DNA of 26,009 nucleotides from CAZOVB01 sp964583095 (lineage in GTDB: Bacteria; Planctomycetota; Phycisphaerae; SM23-33): contig CAZOVB010000063.1 in NCBI GenBank assembly GCA_964583095.1, positions 1-26,009 of the forward strand, read 5' to 3'. The notes below the pieces were generated by a model. The model saw only the letters and a list, made by a program, of their open reading frames with translations. It was not told the origin of the DNA and did no database searches. Positions 1 through 7,498 of the stretch are shown here, one piece after another. Positions within the stretch are counted from its first letter, which is position 1. Each line of letters begins with the position of its first letter. The position numbers and the translations under genes were made by a program.

Positions 1-5
1 GGTGT

Positions 6-65
6 GGGAGGCCGGGGCGAGCAATCACCCCGGCCTACCCGATTGCTCCCGACCGGCTCATCGGG
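6..65. repeat. Palindromic element at window start
   Basis: A nine-base perfect inverted repeat (AGGCCGGGG at 9-17, CCCCGGCCT at 28-36) extends by three more pairs (6-8 with 38-40) across one bulged base. Eight bases of its loop (GAGCAATC, 19-26) are exactly complementary to GATTGCTC at 41-48, so an H-type pseudoknot is possible. A further small stem joins CCCGA (48-52) and TCGGG (61-65). The layout resembles interspersed REP-like palindromes of bacterial genomes. It directly precedes a beheaded ABC ATPase gene, so it may mark an insertion or an assembly edge. Copy number cannot be judged from one window. Confidence 0.55.
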
Positions 66-71
66 GGATAG

Positions 72-302
72 GGCAGCGCCCTGGACGAGCCGACCCGCAA
101 GGAGACCTGCCACCTGCTCAACCGCGTCGCGGATCAATACGATCTGACCGCCCTGCATATCTGCCATTCCCGCACCGAGGCCGAGCAGGTCGCCGATCGC
201 GTCGGCATTCTCTACGCCGGGAAGCTCGTGCAGGTGGGAACGCTGGCGGAGGTGGAGCGGTCCCCCGCCCAGCCGGCCGTGGCTCGCCTGCTCAACGTCT
301 GA
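72..302 (+). pseudogene. 3' fragment of ABC transporter ATP-binding protein
   Basis: The frame encodes the last ~76 residues of an ABC ATPase of the ModC/PotA/CysA import type. It opens exactly at the D-loop (SALD, codons 75-86) and includes the H-loop region (LHICHSRTEAEQVADRVGIL, His in CHS), then the usual ILYAGKLVQVGT strand and a C-terminal helix. Walker A, the LSGGQ signature and Walker B are absent. An in-frame TAG at 69-71 closes the frame upstream and no start codon or RBS is visible. Instead of Walker B the preceding sequence is a palindrome-rich stretch. This is either a gene broken by insertion or rearrangement, or an assembly junction. The family call is secure; substrate is unknown. 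Confidence 0.7.
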
Positions 303-339
303 CGCGCCGATGCGCCCGTCACGTGCGCCTCGACTCAGC

Positions 340-1368
340 TCACTGCTTCGGGCGGTGGGTGGAGTTCTCGGCCTGCTGGGCTGAGACGGCCCATAAGAGG
401 GGCTCTCCGGCCAGGTAGCGGTCGAGCTCGTCGAGCATGTATTGCCCCATCCGGTGGCATTCGTCTCCAAGCGAGCCGGCGATGTGCGGCGTGAGGAAGA
501 CGTTCTCCAGTTGGAAGAGCTTTGAACCTTCCACCGGCGGCTCGGGATGCGTCACATCCAGGATGGCGGTAAGGTCTCGTCGCTCGCCTTCCAGCAGGGC
601 GGTCATCTCATCTTCGCGGATCAACGCCCCGCGGGAGGTATTGATCAGCGTAGCGGAGGGCTTCATCGAGGCGATGAGTTCTCCCGTGATCATCCCCTGC
701 GTCTCGGGCAGCCAGGGCGCGTGGATCGAGACCACATCAGCCCGGGCAAAGGCGTCTTCCAGGCTCACCGGTTCTGCCCCCAGTTCCCGGGTCTCGTCGG
801 CCTCGACCATCGGATCAAAGGCCAGCAGCTCAACATCGAAGGGTGCAAGCAGTTGGGCGACCTTGCGCCCGATTACGCCCAGCGAGATGATCGCCACCGT
901 AGATCCGTACGCCCCGGCCATGGGTACCTTGGCTTTGTCGATCCACTGCTGCCTGGAGTGGATTCGCCTGGCCAGGGGCATCGCCTGCTTCAGGGCCGGC
1001 AGGATCATCCCCAGGGTGTATTCCGCCACGGGCTGGGCGTTGGCGACCCAGGCGCTGGAGGCGATGATCCCGCGGCGCCAGGCGTCGCGGGTCATGACGC
1101 CCGACAGCGCTCCCGCCCCGTAGAAGAGCGCCTTGAGCTGCGGCGCAGAGGCCAGGAACGGCTCATCCAGCAGCGGCCCTGCCCAGCCGGAGAAGATCAG
1201 CTCCACCTTTTCCAGCAGGTCGCCTCGCTCGCTAGCCTGTCCGGCCGTGAGAGGCCGGCTGAGAAGATCGGTCTTCTCCGCGATCTGCTTCTGCTGCGAG
1301 GGCGAGTAGATCCGGTCGGCATCGCCGAGGATGATCATCGAAGCCGGTCGAGTTTCGTGGGCGGCCAA
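340..1368 (-). CDS. D-isomer-specific 2-hydroxyacid dehydrogenase
   Basis: A cytosolic NAD(P)-dependent oxidoreductase of the D-2-hydroxyacid dehydrogenase family (342 aa, usual length). It would interconvert a 2-hydroxyacid and a 2-oxoacid. The nucleotide-binding loop is near residues 162-167 (SLGVIG; the first Gly of GxGxxG is replaced by Ser), followed by an acidic residue at D185 that suggests NAD. The catalytic triad is visible: Arg246 in NTSRGALI, Glu276 in THPEPP and His295 in TPHIAGS. The start is TTG at 1366-1368, chosen because AGGAGG lies six bases upstream (1375-1380); an internal ATG at codon 11 is the alternative. It lies 15 bp behind a sulfatase in the same operon, so it may act on a sugar acid released by that pathway. 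Substrate is not determinable from sequence. Confidence 0.88.
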   Translation of the reverse strand: MAAHETRPASMIILGDADRIYSPSQQKQIAEKTDLLSRPLTAGQASERGDLLEKVELIFSGWAGPLLDEPFLASAPQLKALFYGAGALSGVMTRDAWRRGIIASSAWVANAQPVAEYTLGMILPALKQAMPLARRIHSRQQWIDKAKVPMAGAYGSTVAIISLGVIGRKVAQLLAPFDVELLAFDPMVEADETRELGAEPVSLEDAFARADVVSIHAPWLPETQGMITGELIASMKPSATLINTSRGALIREDEMTALLEGERRDLTAILDVTHPEPPVEGSKLFQLENVFLTPHIAGSLGDECHRMGQYMLDELDRYLAGEPLLWAVSAQQAENSTHRPKQ

Positions 1369-1383
1369 GGCTTGCCTCCTTGT

Positions 1384-2787
1384 TCAGAGCCCGACCCGCT
1401 GGGCCATGCCCGGCTCATCGAGCAGTTCCACTTCCAGCCATCGCATCCACAGCGGGTCTTCGGTCTGCTGCATCCACTCGACCAGACGACGCTTGTAGCG
1501 GCGGATCGTATCCTGCAGGGACGGGTCGTCGATGCGGTTGACGATTTCTCCGGGGTCTTCCCGGAGGTCGTAGAACTCGTCGAACGTCACCGGGTTGTAA
1601 ATGAATTTGTACGTGCCGTCGGTGACCATGCGCGAGTCGTACGCGCCGGTCTCCGTACCGAAATACTGCACGAACATATCCTCCCGCGCCTCGGTGGTTC
1701 CGTTGGCCAGGGCCTGAAGGTCCTGCCCGACGAAGGTTTCGGGGATCTGTGTACCGGCTGCTTCCAGGATCGTCCGCGCGATCTCCAGTTCATTCGAGAC
1801 AAAGGCCTGGCAGGTGCTTCCGGGCTTGTCGATCTTCCCGGGCCAACGCATCAGCAGTGGAACGCGGGTGATGTCGTCGTACATCGAAAAATGCTTGTCC
1901 AACTGGCCGTGCCCGCCGCAGAAATCTCCGTGGTCGGTCGAGTAGATCACCAGCGTGTTCTCGGCCAGGCCCTTCTGCTCCAGCGCCTGGAGGATGCGCC
2001 CCAAGTGGTGGTCCAGCTCCGTGACGGTGGCAAGGTAGTTGGCCACGATCGGCTGGAATTTCTCCCAGGACCAGTTTTCGATGCCCCAGATGCGTCGCTG
2101 TCGCTGCTGGACGCGGGGCTTGTTCTCCAGCGGGTCGGGAAAGCTGGGCCAGGGCTCGATATCCGAGGGGTTGTACAGATCGGCGAACTTCTTGCTGGGA
2201 CAGCAGGGCAGGTGAGGCTGGACCGGATCCCAGCGCAAGAAGAAGGGCTGATCCGGCCGGGGCTGTCCCATCTGTCGGATGACCTGATCCGCCTGCCAGG
2301 CCAGGGGGCTCTTGTCGGGGGGCGTTACGTCGTCCACATCGCCAAACAGCCCGTGCTCACGATTGGGCGGCTCGAGGCCCTGCTCCTCGCGGAATTTGCG
2401 GTAGTGGCCCAGGGGGACCCACTCGTCACAGCCTTTTTCCACCGGATTGCCCGGGACCTCGGCGTGGAACTTGCCCATCCAGCCGACGTAATACCCGGCA
2501 TCATGGAGCAGTTCGGTCAGCAGGGGCAAATGCTCCAGCGCGGGGCGGAACATGGCCGGTCGGGGCACCGAGAGGCACTTGTGGGTATGGGACCAGGCGC
2601 CGGTAAGCAGGCAGGCCCGGGCGGCTGAGCAGATCGGAACGGGGGTATAAGCGCGGGTGAAATTCACGCCTTCGCGCCCCAGTGAATCCAAGTTCGGCGT
2701 CTGGACCATGGGGTGTCCATTGATCCCCAAAGTGTCCTGGCGGTGCTGGTCGCTGTGAATGAGCAGGATGTTGGGCCGGGCCTGCAT
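1384..2787 (-). CDS. Sulfatase (formylglycine-dependent), C-x-A-x-R type
   Basis: Type I sulfatase of the alkaline phosphatase superfamily (467 aa), hydrolysing a sulfate ester on a carbohydrate or other small molecule. Metal-site residues are in SDQHRQDT (D13, Q14) and in the later STDHGDFCGGHGQ segment. The residue converted to formylglycine is Cys53 in PICSAARACLLTG: the core is C-S-A-A-R, with Ala where most family members have Pro. The C-terminal YKFIYNP...FYDLREDPGE block is typical. No signal peptide is seen. ATG at 2785-2787 has AAGGAG about ten bases upstream, and a TATAAT box lies further up. It is the first gene of an operon with the hydroxyacid dehydrogenase. Exact substrate is unknown. 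Confidence 0.92.
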   Translation of the reverse strand: MQARPNILLIHSDQHRQDTLGINGHPMVQTPNLDSLGREGVNFTRAYTPVPICSAARACLLTGAWSHTHKCLSVPRPAMFRPALEHLPLLTELLHDAGYYVGWMGKFHAEVPGNPVEKGCDEWVPLGHYRKFREEQGLEPPNREHGLFGDVDDVTPPDKSPLAWQADQVIRQMGQPRPDQPFFLRWDPVQPHLPCCPSKKFADLYNPSDIEPWPSFPDPLENKPRVQQRQRRIWGIENWSWEKFQPIVANYLATVTELDHHLGRILQALEQKGLAENTLVIYSTDHGDFCGGHGQLDKHFSMYDDITRVPLLMRWPGKIDKPGSTCQAFVSNELEIARTILEAAGTQIPETFVGQDLQALANGTTEAREDMFVQYFGTETGAYDSRMVTDGTYKFIYNPVTFDEFYDLREDPGEIVNRIDDPSLQDTIRRYKRRLVEWMQQTEDPLWMRWLEVELLDEPGMAQRVGL

Positions 2788-2827
2788 CTGTTGGGTACTC
2801 CTTGGGTTTCAAGTATCGGAAACCGGG

Positions 2828-2833
2828 ATTATA
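2828..2833 (-). promoter_or_regulatory. -10 box of sulfatase-dehydrogenase operon
   Basis: A perfect TATAAT on the minus strand, about 40 bp before the sulfatase ATG, giving a predicted leader of roughly 34 nt that contains the AAGGAG ribosome site. The -35 region at 16-18 bp spacing is poor (TGGCCT), so the promoter may need an activator. Assigned by eye against the sigma70 consensus. Confidence 0.45.
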
Positions 2834-2957
2834 CGGGCCGGGGCAGCGGCAGGCCAGTGGTCGCCGGGAAGTTCATGAAGAACGCATCAGCGATTGGTGA
2901 AGAAAAAAAGCGTCGATGAAAGCGATTTCTCCCACGACCCGGACCCCGGGCTGTGGA

Positions 2958-2963
2958 TATACT
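2958..2963 (+). promoter_or_regulatory. Possible -10 box and long leader of RRM gene
   Basis: TATACT is the best -10 match between the divergent genes, but no convincing -35 accompanies it. If real, the mRNA would have a leader of about 180 nt. It holds a small stem-loop (GCCTAT 3042-3047 pairing with ATAGGC 3054-3059) and a short CACTC/GAGTG palindrome at 3111-3122. Long leaders are common on genes for cold-responsive RNA-binding proteins, so post-transcriptional control is plausible but unproven. The rest of 2788-3143 shows no gene or tRNA. Confidence 0.25.
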
Positions 2964-3149
2964 TTCAGTGAGTTCGGGGGCTTTGCATCGGGTCCGAGTC
3001 GGGCCTGAACTGGGATTCTGTATCCCTCGCAGGGCCCCGCAGCCTATTGAAAGATAGGCGTAGGTCAGCTTCGGGCAGAACCCTGGTCCAACGTTGGAGT
3101 CGCACAAGCCACTCTCGAGTGACCAAGCATTGCCTGACGGAGAATGAGC

Positions 3150-3485
3150 ATGAGCAAGAGAGTGTATGTGGGTAACCTGGGCTTCAGCGTTACCAGTGAA
3201 GAATTGGAAGAGTACTTCTCGCAGTACGGTGAGGTCGTATCGGCCAACGTGATCACCGATCGCGAGACGGGCAGGAGCCGCGGCTTCGGATTCGTCGAGA
3301 TGGAAGACAACGGTGACGCCGACAAAGCCATCGAAGAACTCAACGGGCAGGACTGGCAGGGACGCTCGCTGACTGTCAACGAAGCCAAGCCTCGCGAATC
3401 CCGCGGCGGCGGTGGCGGCGGTGGCGGCGGTGGCGGTGGCGGCCGGGGTGGACGCGGCGGACGCGGCGGTTCCCGACGCTACTAG
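3150..3485 (+). CDS. RRM-domain RNA-binding protein with RGG tail
   Basis: A 111-aa single-RRM protein of the bacterial glycine-rich RNA-binding family (cyanobacterial Rbp-like). RNP2 is VYVGNL (residues 5-10) and RNP1 is RGFGFVEM (44-51), both with the aromatic residues that stack on RNA. After residue 85 comes a run of thirteen glycines and an RGG-RGG-RGG-SRRY tail, likely disordered and able to bind RNA or proteins without strict sequence preference. Two in-frame ATGs compete, at 3144 and 3150. The second is preferred because GGAG (3139-3142) sits seven bases before it and only one base before the first, and family members usually begin MSKRVYVGNL. It is monocistronic and closed by a strong terminator. 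The likely role is RNA chaperone or cold adaptation. Confidence 0.93.
   Translation: MSKRVYVGNLGFSVTSEELEEYFSQYGEVVSANVITDRETGRSRGFGFVEMEDNGDADKAIEELNGQDWQGRSLTVNEAKPRESRGGGGGGGGGGGGGRGGRGGRGGSRRY
3405..3443 (+). repeat. GGN trinucleotide repeat coding for polyglycine
   Basis: Thirteen consecutive glycine codons, only GGC and GGT, mostly in the order GGC-GGC-GGT. A tract like this is prone to replication slippage, so the glycine number may vary between strains without changing frame. Confidence 0.8.
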
Positions 3486-3515
3486 GAGCCTGACCGCTTC
3501 GTAACCTGAAAGAAA

Positions 3516-3551
3516 CACCCCGCGCTGGTCTCCAGCGCGGGGTGCTGTTTT
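3516..3551 (+). terminator. Rho-independent terminator after RRM gene
   Basis: A perfect 13-bp GC-rich stem (3516-3528 with 3532-3544) with a three-base TCT loop is followed by CTGTTTT. On the other strand the hairpin is followed by TTTCTTTC, so it can also end the convergent sulfatase operon whose last stop is at 3583. One of the clearest terminators in the window. Confidence 0.9.
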
Positions 3552-3582
3552 CAGGGGGGATCCAAATCTCAACCGGTTCGAC

Positions 3583-5205
3583 CTACTCCTCTTCCAGTTC
3601 AAAGGGGCACTGGCCCTGGAGCACCGCGTGGTCGCTGTGGAGATTCCCGTGGCGATACCCGGTCACCTGACGGGCATACGGGCCCAGCTTGTCGATTTCC
3701 ACCTGGAGCTCCTTCTCGCCCGGACAGTTGTAATGGTATCCGTACGTCGGATCTTCCTGGATCTTCTCCGGCGGCGTGGGGTGCTTCTTCCACTGTCCGT
3801 TCTCGACCGCATTGGACCACGGATCGTTGGCCGGGTCGTGACGCTCCAGCAGGGCGCCCTTGAGCTTCCGGCAGGCCTCGACAGCCTCGGCGTCCTCGTC
3901 GTCGATCCGGTTGGCGCCTTCAACCAGCTCATCGCTGACCCGGAAGAGCCACTGCTTGTCGTCCGGGGCCGAGTAGGCGTACTTCCACTTCCCGTCGGTC
4001 GCGCCGTACTGGCCGCACCAGCCGCTTGAGAACTGGCTGAAGACGATCCGCTCCCGGTCGTCCTCGTTGGCGGTCGTCAGCAGCGAAAGGCCTTCCTCGC
4101 TGCGGGGTGGCTGTTCCAACCCCAGAACGTCCTGGATCGTGGGGAACACGTCCATCAGGCTCACCGGGGTGCGGGAGACCTTCCCGGCGGGGATCCGGCC
4201 GGCCCAGACGGCGATGAACGGAATGCGGATCGCCCCTTCGAGCATGCAGCGTTTTCCGACGCAGCCGTAGTCGCCGAGCATCTCGCCGTGATCGCAGGTA
4301 AAGAGGATCAGCGTGTTTTCCCGTTCGTCGCCCAGGGCTTCGAGGATGCGTCCGATGTTGTAGTCGATGAAACTGGTGTCGGCATAGTAGGCGCTTTTGA
4401 AGATCCGGTAGCCGATGTCGTCTTCCTGGGCGGTCTCCTTGCCCTTGTAGCGGTTCTGGTACCGGTTGGTGCGGGCCTGGTAGTCCTTCCAGTTCTCCGG
4501 ACGGTGGGGCGGGTCCATCTCGCCGGTCCGGTAGAGCATGGCCCAGGGGTAGGGGTTCCGAACCGGTGGGTGCGGGCCCGGGAAGTGACAACTGAGCATG
4601 AAGGGCCTGGACGTGTCGCGACGGTTCAAGAAGTCGATGCTCTGGTCGGCCAGGAAATGCGCATTGGCATGCTCGGGCGGCGCGTCGGTCATCTGCGGCA
4701 CCATGTAGTACTCGCCCGATGAGCCCCACGGCGTGGCGTAGTCCGGGTAGCCCTTCTCCTGGGTGAACTCGCCGTAACTCTTGAGCCGCTTGGTCTTCGG
4801 GCTAAGCTGGGCCTCCCTGCCGGCGTATTCCTCCACGCCGTCGGTCAGCCAGCCTCGGCCATGGTAGTGCAGCTTGCCGGTCATGAAGGTCTGGTAGCCG
4901 GCCTCGTTGAGAACCGTCATGAATGAACTGTCATGCGGGGCCTTGGTCTTCGGGCCGTTCTCGTCCTCCCAGTGCCACCAGTCGTGGTCCGTGAAGCGAT
5001 GCACGTAGGGGGGAATGCCCGTAGCCATCGCCACCCGCGCCGGCGAGCAGACCGGACAGGGGGTGTAGGCCCGGAGGAAACTCGTCCCGGCCTCGGCCAG
5101 GGCGTCCAGGGTGGGGGTTCGAATCACCTCGTTGCCCAGGGCGCCGATGGTATCGGCGCGCTGCTGGTCGGTGACGATCATCAGGATGTTCGGTTTCTTC
5201 TTCAT
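3583..5205 (-). CDS. Sulfatase, C-S-P-A-R type (third gene of operon)
   Basis: Formylglycine sulfatase of 540 aa. Cys53 in CPVCSPAR is the residue to be oxidised, D13 and Q14 in TDQQRADT and the later TCDHGEMLGDYG segment (Asp and His) supply calcium-site ligands, and LHYHG and FPGPHPP are further active-site-like stretches. ATG at 5203-5205 is chosen over an in-frame GTG at 5215-5217 because GGAG (5212-5215) is six bases before the ATG. No signal peptide is visible. It is clearly a sister of the sulfatase at 7499-9091: they share YTPCPVC-x-PAR, the TCDHGEMLGDYGCVGKRCML block, a QNRYK segment and a DPxYGY tail. Last gene of the sulfatase-glycosidase-sulfatase operon, probably trimming sulfate from the same polymer. 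Substrate position is unknown. Confidence 0.93.
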   Translation of the reverse strand: MKKKPNILMIVTDQQRADTIGALGNEVIRTPTLDALAEAGTSFLRAYTPCPVCSPARVAMATGIPPYVHRFTDHDWWHWEDENGPKTKAPHDSSFMTVLNEAGYQTFMTGKLHYHGRGWLTDGVEEYAGREAQLSPKTKRLKSYGEFTQEKGYPDYATPWGSSGEYYMVPQMTDAPPEHANAHFLADQSIDFLNRRDTSRPFMLSCHFPGPHPPVRNPYPWAMLYRTGEMDPPHRPENWKDYQARTNRYQNRYKGKETAQEDDIGYRIFKSAYYADTSFIDYNIGRILEALGDERENTLILFTCDHGEMLGDYGCVGKRCMLEGAIRIPFIAVWAGRIPAGKVSRTPVSLMDVFPTIQDVLGLEQPPRSEEGLSLLTTANEDDRERIVFSQFSSGWCGQYGATDGKWKYAYSAPDDKQWLFRVSDELVEGANRIDDEDAEAVEACRKLKGALLERHDPANDPWSNAVENGQWKKHPTPPEKIQEDPTYGYHYNCPGEKELQVEIDKLGPYARQVTGYRHGNLHSDHAVLQGQCPFELEEE

Positions 5206-5243
5206 CTTCAGCTCCACATCAGGTTTCAGGAATGTGTTGTTTC

Positions 5244-7478
5244 TCAGTCGTCGGTTCGTATTGTCGCGGTCCGGCTGGCGGAGAGCGACAGCTCCACAGC
5301 CTCCTGGCCGGCAAAGGCTGTCTCCTGGCCGTCCACGATCAGGCGATAGCTTCCCGGCAGGCAGACTTCCAGCCGAGTCCGGATGTCGCGCCGGGCTTGC
5401 AGTTGGCAGCGGAGATCGGATCCTTCAATCCGGCCCGAGGCCACCAGTCCCCCGCGAAGATGCAGGTTCGAGAAGCCCACCGGCTTGCCCTGCCAGCGGG
5501 GCAGGATCGCCGGGGCAATTCGCACACCCCCGCGATAGTCCTGGATCACCGTGTCGAGCATGGCCATCACGTACAGGCCCATTACGGTGAAGTAATAGGC
5601 GCCCCATTTGTGGGTCCAGCCGTTGCGGTCGGAGGTCTCGAAGAACTGGATCCAGTCCGGATCGGCGAACCGGGCCGGCTGGACCAGCGACAGGTCCTTC
5701 TGGGCGGCCTGGCCGTCTCCCAGACGCACCGAGGCCAGCAGAAACTGCCCGAACGTCCAGCCAAGGCTCTTGGGCTCACGGGTGGCCTTGCAAAGCTCGT
5801 AGCGCCTTTTCCAGGAGGCCAGGACGGGCTCGTAGTCCATCCAGTCGGCCTGGGGGACGTAGGTCAACGGGTTCAGTTGCGGCGGATGCTTCTGAAGCCC
5901 CAGGGGCCTTTCTTCCGTGCCGCTGGTTCGCAGCAGGCCGTCTTCACGAAGCAGCGGCTGGAAGTCAAAGCCGGTATCGAGGATCTCGCTGACCTTGCCG
6001 GCCAGCTTCTCATCGCCGGCTCCCAGGATCTCCCGCATTTCCAGAAACGCCTTGAAGCAGTACATCGAGCTCCAGACGGCGCAGATCGGCTGGACCGTCT
6101 GAGCGCCGTGGGCGGTGCCTTCATCCTGGCTGCGAAGCGGGACGTCGTCGTTGCGGAAGATGTAGCCGTTGTCGCCGGGCTCGCAGTTGGAGGCCAGGAA
6201 CTGCGCGACGCCCTCGATCATCTCCGCATGGTTGGCCAGGAAACCTTCGTCGCGGTGGACCAGGAAGCTCTCCCAGGCCATCGCTGCCGGATAGGCGGCG
6301 CTGTGGAACTGGTAGGCGTTGACGCCGGGGGCATCTTCAACCTCGAACTCGTCGAGCTTCTCAAACGGCGGCTCCCACGGAAAGAACACGCCCTCGCGCT
6401 TGGCCAGTCGCTTCGCGTAGCGCCGGTAGGCGTCCAGGTCGTCGCTGTAAAAGGGCAATTGCGCCGCGGTCAACTCGTGCAGACCCAGACGCGGCAGGGC
6501 CATCATCACGTACCACTGGTCCTGCGGGAAGCCGTAGGCCCAGTTGTTGGCGTTGAGGCCCGTGGCGATCTGCACGTGGCTGGGGTTGGGGCTCAGGCTG
6601 GCCGGCAGGTAGTAGGCCAGTCGAGGCCACCAGCTCGCTTCGGGCCCGGCCGGCAGATCCAGCATGCCGCTGTTCTCCCAGTGCTCGCGGACCGCTTGTT
6701 CGTGGCTCTGCCGGTGGTCGTCGCGGGAAAGGAACCCGCGCGGATCCTTCGCGATCGACTCGGGCAGATGCGAATCCAGGAACAGCGCCCGCATCTCTGC
6801 CCCCTCGGGCGCCGAATCCACGATCAGCTCGCTGCCATCAACGCCGACCGAGCCGCCCTGAACAAACAGCAGCATCTGCGTCTGGTGACAGTTGGTTCGG
6901 GCGGTGATCTTCCACAGGTTCTCCCCGGCCGGCTCGATCTGAACCGAAAGCTCGTGCATGAGCTTGGACTCGCTGCGGGCGTTGTTCTCCGCCTGGCGAA
7001 CGTCGAACTGCCATCGCAGACGCAGGGCGTCTTCGCCCCGGGCCAGGTCCTGCTTGAGCGACCAGCACCAGAGCTGAGGCTGGGCCCAGCCGGCAAAGAC
7101 GTGCGTCTGCCATTTCGAGCCGCCCTCAGCCCAGGCGCTGGAGCACGAAGCCGTCCACAGATCGAACTGCTGCTCCCACGCTTCGACCAGGCCCAGCCCG
7201 AGAGGCCTCGACTGCATGTCCGTGGCCACCAGGTGCCCGAAGGACCGGAGGATGTGGCCCTTGCGTTTGCCCCATCTGGAGTAGTGGTCCACGTGGGTCA
7301 GGTGCGTTCGCCCGCAGTCCATGTCGTAGTTGCACCGGTGGTGGAAGCCCCATTCGTCCAGGCAGCCTCCCACCGCGCCGTTGGCAACGTACACCGGCAC
7401 GAACTGCATGCCCTTCTGCAGCCAGGCAAGGTCGCGGACCACGTTGCCGCGACGAACGATCTGCTTGAGATTCTCCAT
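5244..7478 (-). CDS. Six-hairpin glycoside hydrolase or phosphorylase, GH65/GH95-like
   Basis: A 744-aa protein with the layout of (alpha/alpha)6-barrel glycosidases. The N-terminal ~260 residues look like a beta-sandwich (VPVYVANGAVGG resembling the GNG-LG start of GH65 and GH95), a helical barrel runs from about residue 300 (ANNWAYGFPQDQWYVMMALPRLGL), and a C-terminal beta domain carries RIAPAILPRWQGKPVGFSNL. In the barrel, RSQDEGTAHG resembles the GPDEYHE acid motif of GH65, making Glu453 the best catalytic candidate. No signal peptide is seen. It sits 38 bp before one sulfatase and 20 bp after its sister, so it probably cleaves the glycan after or during desulfation. GH95-type fucosidase activity would fit a sulfated fucan. 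Family placement is by motif memory only; it could be an unclassified family. Confidence 0.7.
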   Translation of the reverse strand: MENLKQIVRRGNVVRDLAWLQKGMQFVPVYVANGAVGGCLDEWGFHHRCNYDMDCGRTHLTHVDHYSRWGKRKGHILRSFGHLVATDMQSRPLGLGLVEAWEQQFDLWTASCSSAWAEGGSKWQTHVFAGWAQPQLWCWSLKQDLARGEDALRLRWQFDVRQAENNARSESKLMHELSVQIEPAGENLWKITARTNCHQTQMLLFVQGGSVGVDGSELIVDSAPEGAEMRALFLDSHLPESIAKDPRGFLSRDDHRQSHEQAVREHWENSGMLDLPAGPEASWWPRLAYYLPASLSPNPSHVQIATGLNANNWAYGFPQDQWYVMMALPRLGLHELTAAQLPFYSDDLDAYRRYAKRLAKREGVFFPWEPPFEKLDEFEVEDAPGVNAYQFHSAAYPAAMAWESFLVHRDEGFLANHAEMIEGVAQFLASNCEPGDNGYIFRNDDVPLRSQDEGTAHGAQTVQPICAVWSSMYCFKAFLEMREILGAGDEKLAGKVSEILDTGFDFQPLLREDGLLRTSGTEERPLGLQKHPPQLNPLTYVPQADWMDYEPVLASWKRRYELCKATREPKSLGWTFGQFLLASVRLGDGQAAQKDLSLVQPARFADPDWIQFFETSDRNGWTHKWGAYYFTVMGLYVMAMLDTVIQDYRGGVRIAPAILPRWQGKPVGFSNLHLRGGLVASGRIEGSDLRCQLQARRDIRTRLEVCLPGSYRLIVDGQETAFAGQEAVELSLSASRTATIRTDD

Positions 7479-7498
7479 AGTCTTCTCGCTTCCTTGCT

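Noticed and set aside
547..2628. 693-residue open frame antisense to the dehydrogenase and sulfatase
   Set aside because: It spans two well-supported genes and the intergenic gap, has no family motifs, and is explained by GC-rich third codon positions.
2829..3602. 257-residue minus-strand frame rich in Ala/Thr
   Set aside because: The low-complexity part is the complement of the glycine repeat of the RRM gene and it crosses a strong terminator.
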